This document shows, one piece after another, positions 1 to 5,580 of a stretch of DNA of 5,740 bases (its first letter is position 1; the number at the start of each line of letters is the position of its first letter). Position numbers and translations under genes: made by a program. Source of the stretch: Trueperaceae bacterium (lineage in GTDB: Bacteria; Deinococcota; Deinococci; Deinococcales; Trueperaceae); NCBI GenBank assembly GCA_024636105.1, contig JAGXHO010000250.1, positions 1-5,740 of the forward strand. Reading direction: 5' to 3'. The notes under the pieces were generated by a model. It was not told where the DNA came from, made no database searches, and saw only the letters and a list, made by a program, of their open reading frames with translations.

Positions 1-1707
1 GTTCGAGCCCATCAGGGCGCGGTTCGCGTCGTCGTGCTCCAGGAACGGAATCAGCGACGTCGGCACCGAGATGATCTGCTTCGGCGAGACGTCCATGAAG
101 TCGACGTCCTCGCGGGCGACGAAGACCGGATCGCCCTGGTCGCGCGCCACGATCCGCTCGTTCACGAACCCGCCGTCCTCGTCGAGCACCGTGTTGGCCT
201 GAGCGATGACGTAGCGGTCCTCGACGTGGGCGGTCATGTACACGACCTCGTCGGTGACCTTCTGATCCACGACGCGGCGGTAGGGAGCCTCGATGAAGCC
301 GAGCCCGTTCACCCGCGAGTAGCTCGCGAGCGACGTGATCAGACCGATGTTCGCGCCCTCGGGCGTCTCGATCGGACAGATCCGGCCGTAGTGCGTGCGG
401 TGCACGTCACGAACGTCGAAGCCGGCACGCTCGCGCGTCAGTCCGCCCGGTCCGAGCGCCGAGATGCGTCGCTTGTGCCGGAGCTCGGAGAGCGGATTGA
501 TCTGATCCTTGAACTGCGACAGCTGGCTGCGGCCGTAGAACTCGCGCAGCGCGGCCACGATCGGCCGGTTGTTGATCAGCTTCTGCGGCGTCGCCGCGTC
601 GGGGTTGCCGAGCAGCATACGCTCGCGAACGCCACGCGCCATGCGACCGAGCCCGACCCGGATCTGGTCGGCGACGAGCTCGCCGACGGTCCGGATGCGG
701 CGGTTGCCGAGGTGATCGATGTCGTCCTCGGAGACGTCGTCGGCGCCCGCCTGCAGCTTGACGAGGTACTGCAGCGTGGGGATCAGGCCGTAGTCGATGA
801 AGCGGCCGTCCTCGAAGCCCAGCAGCGTCTTCGGCTCGAACTCCAGGCCGAGCTTCTCGTTCAGCTTGTAGCGGCCGGCCTCGCCGAGGTCGTAGCGGCG
901 CGGATCGGCGAGCAATCCGAACAGGTAGCTCGTCGCCTTGTCGACCTTGGGCGGATCGCCGGGCCGCAGCACCGTGAACAGCCGCAAGAGCGCCTCTTCA
1001 GGCGTGATGCCCGACGCCTCTTCGCTCTCGAGGGTCGGATCGATCAGCGACTCGTGGCCCGCGAACATCTCGCGGATCGATTCGTCGCTATGGCCCAGGA
1101 CGCGCAGAAGCAGGGTGAAGGGGAACTTCCGCTTGTTGACCTTCATCCAGAGCACGCCGGCGTTGTCGAACTCGAGCTCGATCCACGGTCCCCGCTTGGG
1201 CATCGGGATGATGCTGGCGGTCAGGCTCTTCGCCCCGCTGCCGCGTAGCGAGCTCGTGAAGTACACGCCGGGCGAGCGGTGGATCTGCGACACGATCACG
1301 CGGTCGGCCCCGTTGATCACGAACGAGCCGTCCTCGGTCATCAACGGAAGGTCGCCGAGGAACACCTGGTCTTCCTTGATCAGGCCGGTGTCCTTGTGCA
1401 CGAGCTGCAGCTTGGCGAACAGGCCCGACTGATAGCTCTGGTCCTTCTCGCGGCACTCTTCGGGCGTGAACTCGGGATCGGTCAGCGTGTACTCGAGGAA
1501 GTCGATGACCAGGCCGGTCTGGCGGCCGCGCTCGGTCTCGTCGATCGGGAAGATCTCCCGGAACGCGGCTTGCAGACCATGCACCTCACGCTCGGTCGGG
1601 GCCACGTCACGTTGCAAGAAATGCTCGTACGACGTAATCTGGATGTTGGTCAGGTTGGGAAGCTCCGTGACCTCGCGGATGCTACCGAACGATTCGATCT
1701 CGCGCAT
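1..1707 (-). CDS. rpoB: RNA polymerase beta subunit, N-terminal 569 residues (3' end beyond window)
   Basis: This is the catalytic beta subunit of RNA polymerase, which with beta' forms the active centre that makes all cellular RNA. I translated the minus strand from 1707 to 1 and found an uninterrupted frame of 569 codons that leaves the window open. Recognisable blocks are residues 121-150 (PLMTEDGSF followed by INGADRVIVSQIHRSPGVYF), 330-340 (IDHLGNRRIRT), the rifampicin region at 390-423, 430-450 (FDVRDVHRTHYGRICPIETP) and 556-569 (LEHDDANRALMGSN). The family in Thermus is about 1,120 residues, so roughly half is present. In-frame ATG codons lie at 1710 and 1707 (with a GTG at 1713). I chose 1707 because it sits 5 nt from the AAGGGG ribosome-binding site, while 1710 leaves only 2 nt. 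The sequence resembles Thermus RpoB throughout, by memory. rpoC presumably follows outside the window. Confidence 0.98.
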   Translation of the reverse strand, partial: MREIESFGSIREVTELPNLTNIQITSYEHFLQRDVAPTEREVHGLQAAFREIFPIDETERGRQTGLVIDFLEYTLTDPEFTPEECREKDQSYQSGLFAKLQLVHKDTGLIKEDQVFLGDLPLMTEDGSFVINGADRVIVSQIHRSPGVYFTSSLRGSGAKSLTASIIPMPKRGPWIELEFDNAGVLWMKVNKRKFPFTLLLRVLGHSDESIREMFAGHESLIDPTLESEEASGITPEEALLRLFTVLRPGDPPKVDKATSYLFGLLADPRRYDLGEAGRYKLNEKLGLEFEPKTLLGFEDGRFIDYGLIPTLQYLVKLQAGADDVSEDDIDHLGNRRIRTVGELVADQIRVGLGRMARGVRERMLLGNPDAATPQKLINNRPIVAALREFYGRSQLSQFKDQINPLSELRHKRRISALGPGGLTRERAGFDVRDVHRTHYGRICPIETPEGANIGLITSLASYSRVNGLGFIEAPYRRVVDQKVTDEVVYMTAHVEDRYVIAQANTVLDEDGGFVNERIVARDQGDPVFVAREDVDFMDVSPKQIISVPTSLIPFLEHDDANRALMGSN

Positions 1708-1712
1708 CATCA

Positions 1713-1720
1713 CCCCTTCA
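1713..1720 (-). promoter_or_regulatory. Ribosome-binding site of rpoB
   Basis: TGAAGGGG precedes the start-codon cluster GTG-ATG-ATG. The AAGGGG core (1718 to 1713) leaves 5 nt before the ATG at 1707 but only 2 nt before the ATG at 1710, which decides the start call. Confidence 0.7.
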
Positions 1721-1771
1721 CTGCATGCGCTGCGTCCGCGCCGACTCTGGCGCGGGCGGTCTTGCCGATGT

Positions 1772-1791
1772 CGTGACGCTGCGCCGTCACG
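1772..1791 (-). promoter_or_regulatory. Hairpin upstream of rpoB
   Basis: Perfect 7-bp inverted repeat (CGTGACG / CGTCACG) around a 6-nt loop, about 65 nt before the rpoB start. No U-tract follows, so it is not a canonical terminator. It could be a processing or pausing element; the function is unknown. Confidence 0.4.
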
Positions 1792-1879
1792 CCCTCGTCC
1801 ACCCGGAGCGGGCAGGCGTTCGGCGTGCGGCGGTCGGTATCGTACGTTCGGACGCCCGGTGCGCCCTTGGACGGCTCGG

Positions 1880-1909
1880 TCCCGAATCCATCGCTCGGGA
1901 AGGTCCCGA
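1880..1909 (-). promoter_or_regulatory. Two mutually exclusive hairpins sharing a central arm
   Basis: In the transcribed direction the segments are TCGGGA (1909-1904), TCCCGA (1900-1895) and TCGGGA (1885-1880). The middle arm can pair perfectly over 6 bp with either neighbour, giving loops of 3 or 9 nt. This geometry is seen in attenuators and RNA switches, but no U-tract or known aptamer accompanies it, so the role is speculative. Confidence 0.35.
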
Positions 1910-2060
1910 CCATCGTGATCGAAGCGCTGCGCAAGTCCACCTCCACGGGGAGCAGGCGGGCGAACGGTTCAAATAACCAGAATAGCGGAAGATAGTCGCT
2001 GGCTACGTCGTGCCGGAACGGCGAACGGTCGAGCCGCTCGCGTCCTGGCAGGCGGGGTCG

Positions 2061-2087
2061 ACCCGGCCGACGAAACGTCGACCGGGC
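2061..2087 (-). terminator. GC-rich hairpin behind rplL, possible partial terminator (attenuator)
   Basis: The RNA can form a continuous 12-bp stem with two G-U wobbles: outer G-U, CCCGG/CCGGG, U-G, then CGACG/CGUCG around a UUU loop. It begins 33 nt after the rplL stop. No run of U follows, so strong intrinsic termination is uncertain. Its place between rplL and rpoB matches the partial terminator known in E. coli, which lowers rpoBC expression relative to L12. An RNase processing site is an alternative. Confidence 0.5.
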
Positions 2088-2120
2088 GACTCCGTGTGCA
2101 TCCGGTGCGCGCAAGGTGCC

Positions 2121-2504
2121 TTACTTGACCTCGACGGACGCGCCCGCGGCTTCGAGCTTCTGCTTGATCTCGTCGGCCTCGTCCTTGGAGATGTCCTCCC
2201 GCACGACGCCGCCGGACTCGACGAGCTCCTTGGCCTCCTTGAGGCCGAGCTGCGTGATCGCGCGCACTTCCTTGATCACCTGCAGCTTCTTGTCCCCGGC
2301 GCTCGTGATCGAGATCGTGAACTCGGTCTGTTCTTCGGCGGCGGCCGCCTCGGGGGCAGCGCCCCCGGCCATCATCATGCCGGCCGGCATCGCCGCTGCG
2401 GCTTCGACGCCCCAGGTCTCTTTGAGCGCGTCGACCAGATCCACCAGCTCCAGGACCGTGAGGCCGCTGAGCTGATCCACCATCGCTTGTTTGTCGAATG
2501 CCAT
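2121..2504 (-). CDS. rplL: 50S ribosomal protein L7/L12
   Basis: L12 is the flexible, multi-copy stalk protein that recruits translation GTPases such as EF-Tu and EF-G to the large subunit. The 127-residue product has the usual length and layout: an N-terminal dimerisation and L10-binding domain (about 1-33, with [15 protein letters not shown]), an Ala/Gly/Met-rich hinge (about 35-58) and the C-terminal factor-binding domain (59-127). The C-terminal domain contains the conserved K-V-I-K-E-V-R-type helix ([13 protein letters not shown], 72-84) and [11 protein letters not shown] (86-96), ending GASVEVK. A typical GLGLKEAK motif is here QLGLKEAK, a minor change. The start lies one base after the rplJ stop (TGA-C-ATG), so translation is probably coupled. 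AAGGGA at 2516-2511 provides a ribosome-binding site 6 nt away. Confidence 0.98.
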   Translation of the reverse strand: MAFDKQAMVDQLSGLTVLELVDLVDALKETWGVEAAAAMPAGMMMAGGAAPEAAAAEEQTEFTISITSAGDKKLQVIKEVRAITQLGLKEAKELVESGGVVREDISKDEADEIKQKLEAAGASVEVK

Positions 2505-2505
2505 G

Positions 2506-3036
2506 TCAGTTCCCTTCCTTCATCTTCTCTGCGTAGTTGTTCATCACGGACACCAGGTCCCGCTGCGGTCCCTCGAGAACGCCGACCAGCTGCTCCATCG
2601 GGGCTTGAAGCACACCGATGACCTGGCTGAGGAGTTCGTCGCGGGTAGGCAGCTTGGCGATCCGGGCGAGCGCTTCCGGCCCGACCTGACCGCCTTGGAG
2701 CAGACCGCCCTTGGCGGCGGGCAGCTCCTTCGGATGGTCTTTCGCGAAGTCCGTCAACGCCTTCGCCGGCGCGACCGGGTCGTCCCCGATCAGCACCAGT
2801 GCGCTAGGACCTTGCAACGTCTCGTCGAACCCGTCGATCCCCTGTTCCTTGAGGACCACGTTGATCAACGTGTTCTTCGCGACGAGCAAGCGACCACCGG
2901 CGGTGCGCACCGAAGCGCGCAACGTGCCGAGGTCCCCCGCGGAGAGACCCTGATAGTCCACGACGAAAAAGGTCTTGACGTCCGCGAGTGACTCGCGGAG
3001 CGCGGCGACCGTCGCTTCGTTCTTTGGATTCGCCAT
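2506..3036 (-). CDS. rplJ: 50S ribosomal protein L10
   Basis: L10 forms the base of the ribosomal stalk. It binds 23S rRNA near L11 through its N-terminal domain and carries L12 dimers on its C-terminal helix. The product is 176 residues, normal for the family. The N-terminal domain shows [19 protein letters not shown] (22-40) and LLVAKNTLI (50-58), both typical. The region from about 145 to 176 is the helix that anchors L12 dimers. GGGAG at 3047-3043 lies 6 nt before the ATG. The gene follows a long leader containing an L10 leader motif, so feedback control by the L10-L12 complex is expected for both rplJ and the adjacent rplL. Confidence 0.97.
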   Translation of the reverse strand: MANPKNEATVAALRESLADVKTFFVVDYQGLSAGDLGTLRASVRTAGGRLLVAKNTLINVVLKEQGIDGFDETLQGPSALVLIGDDPVAPAKALTDFAKDHPKELPAAKGGLLQGGQVGPEALARIAKLPTRDELLSQVIGVLQAPMEQLVGVLEGPQRDLVSVMNNYAEKMKEGN

Positions 3037-3061
3037 GGAATGCTCCCGTTCGTTTTCGTAT

Positions 3062-3084
3062 CGTTCGCACCGGCGGTGCGAACG
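3062..3084 (-). promoter_or_regulatory. Strong hairpin in the rplJ leader, just upstream of the ribosome-binding site
   Basis: Perfect 10-bp stem (CGTTCGCACC / GGTGCGAACG) with a 3-nt loop, ending 14 nt before the GGGAG ribosome-binding site of rplJ. The following bases (ATACGAAAAC) are not U-rich, so it is not a classical terminator. The CGTTCG of its 5' arm could instead pair with a CGAACG at 3052-3047 that abuts the ribosome-binding site. It probably belongs to the expression platform of the L10 leader, controlling elongation or translation. Confidence 0.6.
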
Positions 3085-3129
3085 TGCCGCGAAACGTAGC
3101 GCGGGCTGCGGCTTCTCGCCGCTCCCGGA

Positions 3130-3176
3130 CGCCTCGGCAGGATCTTTAAGCCTGGCCGGCCCCTGCTGTCTCCAAC
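3130..3176 (-). ncRNA. Ribosomal protein L10 leader (binding site for L10-L12)
   Basis: In the transcribed direction the segment has GGAGACAGCAGG (3173-3162), a small GCC/GGC stem, CTTAAAGATCCTGC (3150-3137) and CGAGG (3136-3132). These are the hallmark conserved pieces of the bacterial L10 leader family as I remember it (AGAC-GCAGG ... CUUAA ... CCUGC-CGAGG). GCAGG (3166-3162) pairs with CCTGC (3141-3137). In the family, the L10-(L12) complex binds this RNA and represses its own operon by attenuation or translation control. It lies about 95 nt upstream of rplJ, the expected place. Confidence 0.85.
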
Positions 3177-3189
3177 GCCATCAGGTGGT

Positions 3190-3204
3190 TCGGGCGACGC
3201 CCGA
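3190..3204 (-). promoter_or_regulatory. Small hairpin after rplA
   Basis: A 6-bp inverted repeat (TCGGGC / GCCCGA) with a 3-nt loop sits about 40 nt after the rplA stop and before the L10 leader motif. No U-tract follows. It may cap the 3' end of rplKA mRNA or be an upstream part of the leader. I see no clear promoter in 3177-3244. Confidence 0.35.
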
Positions 3205-3244
3205 GGAGGGCGTGCTAGCCCCCGCTACGCACCGGGATGCAGAA

Positions 3245-3920
<676 letters not shown>

Positions 3921-3928
<8 letters not shown>

Positions 3929-4361
3929 GATCGGGTGCCCCTTCCACGGTCACGCCCATCGAGCGGGCGCTTCCGGCGATGATCCGCGCGGCGGCGACCT
4001 CGTCGCCGGCGTTCAGGTCCTCCATCTTCGTCCGGCCGATCTCCAGGCACTGGTCCCAGCTGATCGAGCCGACCTTCTCGGCGTCCGGCACGCCCGAGCC
4101 CTTCTGCACGCCAGCGGCCTGCTTGATCAGGTAGCTCGCGGGCGGCGTGCGCATGACGAAGGTGAAGGAGCGGTCGGCGAAGATGGTGATCTCGACCGGA
4201 ACGACGGCGCCCGCCTGGCTGGCGGTCGCGGCGTTGTACTCCTTGACGAACTGCATGATGTTGGCACCGTACTGACCCAGCGCCGGACCCACGGGCGGAG
4301 CCTGTGTGGCGCCCCCGGCCGGCAGCTGAAGCTTGACGATCCCTGCGACTTTCTTGGCCAT
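3921..4361 (-). CDS. rplK: 50S ribosomal protein L11
   Basis: L11 binds the GTPase-associated centre of 23S rRNA and helps factor binding and the stringent response. The product is 146 residues, slightly longer than the usual 141-143. The N-terminal domain carries [19 protein letters not shown] (20-38), including the paired prolines 22-23 near the thiostrepton site. The middle shows [19 protein letters not shown] (62-80). The C-terminal rRNA-binding domain ends with [16 protein letters not shown] (126-141). AAGGAGG at 4372-4366 lies 4 nt before the ATG. A strong hairpin precedes it in the nusG-rplK spacer. The 3' end overlaps rplA by 8 nt. Confidence 0.98.
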
Positions 4362-4378
4362 GATTCCTCCTTACGCTC

Positions 4379-4403
4379 CCCCGTGCGCTGGCCAGCGCCG
4401 GGG
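4379..4403 (-). promoter_or_regulatory. Hairpin in the nusG-rplK spacer, candidate L1 autoregulation site
   Basis: The RNA can form CCCCG/CGGGG stacked on GCGCT/AGCGC with one bulged A and a GGCC loop, 10 bp in total. It ends 6 nt before the rplK ribosome-binding site. In E. coli and others, L1 represses rplK-rplA by binding a leader hairpin that mimics its rRNA site. The position fits, but I cannot match the known L1-binding internal loop, so this remains a suggestion. A nusG terminator or processing site is an alternative. Confidence 0.45.
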
Positions 4404-4429
4404 TTCGTGCGCGCGACGCGTCAGCGTCG

Positions 4430-4987
4430 TCAGCTCTTGACGACCTGCGCGAAGTCGAGTTCGACGGGGGTCTCCCGCCCGAAGATCGAGACGAGCACCT
4501 TGAGGGTGCCGCGATCGGGGTTGACTTCCGAGACGACGCCGGTGAAGTCGGCGAACGGGCCCGAGGTGACCTGCACCATGTCGCCGACATGGAAGGTGAC
4601 CTTGATCTTCGGGGCCTCCTTCGAGCCGGTGATGCCGAGCGTACCGAGCATGCGCAACTCCTCGTCGGGCGAGAGGGGCACCGCGTGCGTGGACGTTCCC
4701 ACGAAGCCGGTGACGCCCGGCGTGTAGCGGACGACCTCCCACGCTTCGTTCGGCTCGTCGGGATTGTCGCCGAGGTCCATCTGCACGAAGATGTACCCGG
4801 GAAACAGCTTGCGCTTGACGACCTCGCGCTTGCCGCCCGGGGCGTGCTCCACCGTCTCCTCGCTGTGAACGACGACCTGGTAGATCATGTCCGAGATTCC
4901 GAGCGTGCGCGCCCGTCCCGTAATGTTCTCCTTGACCTTGTCCTCGTATCCCACGTACGTGTGGACGGCGTACCATTCGATGCTCAT
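4430..4987 (-). CDS. nusG: Transcription termination/antitermination factor NusG
   Basis: NusG rides on RNA polymerase, bridging the beta and beta' clamp region through its NGN domain, and links it to Rho or to ribosomal S10 through its KOW domain. The product has 185 residues, typical length without the extra domain found in some lineages. The NGN domain (about 1-120) contains [13 protein letters not shown] (1-13), [12 protein letters not shown] (60-71) and [10 protein letters not shown] (88-97). The KOW domain (about 128-185) contains [19 protein letters not shown] (132-150) and [14 protein letters not shown] (169-182). I chose the ATG at 4987 over an upstream in-frame start because [13 protein letters not shown] is the family N-terminus. 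AGGAGG at 5003-4998 lies 10 nt upstream. The sequence is close to Thermus and Deinococcus NusG, by memory. Confidence 0.98.
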   Translation of the reverse strand: MSIEWYAVHTYVGYEDKVKENITGRARTLGISDMIYQVVVHSEETVEHAPGGKREVVKRKLFPGYIFVQMDLGDNPDEPNEAWEVVRYTPGVTGFVGTSTHAVPLSPDEELRMLGTLGITGSKEAPKIKVTFHVGDMVQVTSGPFADFTGVVSEVNPDRGTLKVLVSIFGRETPVELDFAQVVKS

Positions 4988-5014
4988 GCGCCTCGGTCCT
5001 CCTGGGGCCGAACG

Positions 5015-5027
5015 CCCCACGGTGGGG
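5015..5027 (-). promoter_or_regulatory. Short hairpin in the secE-nusG spacer
   Basis: CCCCAC and GTGGGG flank a single base (in practice a 5-bp stem with a 3-nt loop), 11 nt upstream of the nusG ribosome-binding site. Too small for confident function. Confidence 0.3.
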
Positions 5028-5042
5028 TCGACGAAGAAACGG

Positions 5043-5222
5043 TCAGGTGAGCAGACCGATCAGGTTGCCGAGCGTCGTGTCGGCGACCAGCAAGAACGCG
5101 ACCGTGATCAGCACGAACAGGAGCGTCGCCTGCGTGGACTGGATCACCTCGCTGCGGGTGGGCCAGGTGACGCGTCCGAGCTCGGCGCGGGAGTTGCGGA
5201 GGTACTGCAGGATCGTTTTCAC
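5043..5222 (-). CDS. secE: Preprotein translocase subunit SecE
   Basis: SecE clamps the SecY channel in the cytoplasmic membrane and is essential for protein export. I found this gene by translating the minus strand: a GTG start at 5222 gives 59 residues ending at a TGA at 5043. The protein has the short single-span form. A cytoplasmic amphipathic stretch ([19 protein letters not shown], 4-22) contains the hallmark R-V-T-W-P-T, and one transmembrane segment follows (about 31-48, [18 protein letters not shown]). The length and the -GLLT end resemble Thermus SecE of about 60 residues. It starts 3 nt after the rpmG stop; its ribosome-binding site (GAAGG) lies within the last codons of rpmG, so the two are probably translationally coupled. 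Confidence 0.95.
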   Translation of the reverse strand: MKTILQYLRNSRAELGRVTWPTRSEVIQSTQATLLFVLITVAFLLVADTTLGNLIGLLT

Positions 5223-5225
5223 GCC

Positions 5226-5390
5226 TCACACCTTCACTTCACGGTGCTTGGTGTGCTTGCGGTCCCAAGGGCAGTACTTGCTCAGCTCCAGCTTGGTGGT
5301 GGTGTTGCGCCGATTCTTGTTCGTCGCGTAGTTTCGACGCTTGCACTCGGTGCACTCGAGCAGAAGCTTGATGCGGACGTCACTCGCCAT
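5226..5390 (-). CDS. rpmG: 50S ribosomal protein L33
   Basis: L33 is a small zinc-ribbon protein of the large subunit near the E site. The product has 54 residues, with [17 protein letters not shown] (13-29) and [14 protein letters not shown] (38-51). The Cys-rich type normally binds zinc through two CxxC pairs. Here the first pair is intact (C13, C16), but the second reads C40-P-W-D43, with Asp replacing the last Cys. The ATG at 5390 was chosen because MASDVRIK matches the family start and GGGAG at 5401-5397 sits 6 nt upstream. A longer in-frame start at 5468 would add 26 Arg-rich residues and lies about 14 nt from the predicted transcription start, so I reject it. The sequence is very close to Thermus L33, by memory. 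Confidence 0.97.
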   Translation of the reverse strand: MASDVRIKLLLECTECKRRNYATNKNRRNTTTKLELSKYCPWDRKHTKHREVKV

Positions 5391-5482
5391 GATGGTCTCC
5401 CGTTTCCGTGGTGCCTTCCTCCGTAGCGTTCGAGCGCGCAGGCTGCGCGGCAGTGCGCCGGTCCGCATAGCGGCGGTGCAAC
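5391..5482 (-). other. Probable 5' leader of the rpmG operon
   Basis: About 92 nt lie between the predicted transcription start and rpmG. It contains a 6-bp hairpin at 5435-5449 (CGCGCA / TGCGCG) and a purine-rich GGAGGAAGG at 5420-5412 that has no start codon at a usable distance. No tRNA or known leader RNA was recognised. Confidence 0.4.
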
Positions 5483-5488
5483 CTGAAC

Positions 5489-5520
5489 AGGATAGCAGAC
5501 GGACGGACCGGACGTGTCAC
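5489..5520 (-). promoter_or_regulatory. Candidate promoter of the rpmG-secE-nusG operon
   Basis: TGCTATCCT (5497-5489) is an extended -10 element (TG-N-TATCCT, 4 of 6 matches to TATAAT). A GTGACA at 5520-5515 matches the -35 consensus at 5 of 6 positions, but the spacing to TATCCT is 20 nt. That is too long for a normal pair, so the extended -10 may act alone. The predicted transcription start is near 5482. The element lies immediately after the second tuf hairpin, and the -35 candidate sits in the hairpin's apical part. Confidence 0.5.
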
Positions 5521-5538
5521 GTCCGGAAACCGTCCGTC
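5498..5538 (-). terminator. Long GC-rich hairpin after tuf, probable terminator
   Basis: The RNA forms a 9-bp lower stem (GACGGACGG / CCGTCCGTC), an asymmetric internal loop (UUU opposite U), an 8-bp upper stem (CCGGACGT / ACGTCCGG) and a 3-nt loop. It starts 42 nt after the tuf stop. The downstream bases UGCUAUCCUG are not a U-tract, so it may be an atypical terminator or a 3'-end stabiliser for tuf mRNA. Confidence 0.6.
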
Positions 5539-5540
5539 CG

Positions 5541-5571
5541 CAGGCCCCGTCGGCGCGACGCCGCAGGCCTG
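5541..5571 (-). terminator. First of two tandem hairpins after tuf
   Basis: CAGGCC / GGCCTG (6 bp) encloses CGGCG / CGCCG (5 bp, loop TCG), separated by a small internal loop. It starts 9 nt after the tuf stop and is only two bases from the next hairpin. The tandem arrangement suggests transcript-end formation for tuf, though no U-tract follows. Confidence 0.45.
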
Positions 5572-5580
5572 GGGGCGCGT

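Larger units (their letters stand above)
1714..2120 (-). other. rplL-rpoB intergenic region, structured, no convincing gene
   Basis: About 407 bases separate the rplL stop from rpoB. Read in the transcribed direction, the region holds a strong hairpin at 2087-2061, an AT-rich island at about 1998-1967, a pair of competing hairpins at 1909-1880 and a 7-bp hairpin at 1791-1772. A 10-bp direct repeat (plus strand GGCGAACGGT) occurs at 2020-2029 and 1959-1968. A frame starting at a TTG (2114) stays open to 1710, but it has no recognisable similarity and only moderate GC at third positions, so I do not call it a gene. In E. coli the equivalent spacer carries a transcription attenuator and an RNase III processing site that set the ratio of L12 to RNA polymerase. 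A similar role is inferred here. Confidence 0.75.

Noticed and set aside
34..1248. Long plus-strand open frame (404 codons) opposite rpoB
   Set aside because: The minus strand of the same region encodes unmistakable RpoB. The plus frame is Arg/Asp/Val-rich low-complexity sequence, typical of antisense frames in high-GC genes.
1959..2029. Direct repeat GGCGAACGGT at 1959-1968 and 2020-2029 as an operator or att site
   Set aside because: Only 10 bp and two copies in GC-rich sequence; it could arise by chance and no mobile-element gene is nearby.
4988..5020. Upstream in-frame start for nusG adding 11 residues
   Set aside because: The added residues ([11 protein letters not shown]) are not family-like, and the AGGAGG ribosome-binding site lies within that extension and serves the ATG at 4987.
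5391..5580. A tRNA-Trp or other tRNA between tuf and the secE-nusG genes, as in some bacteria
   Set aside because: No cloverleaf, acceptor stem pair or convincing T-arm could be found; the repeats present are simple terminator-like hairpins.
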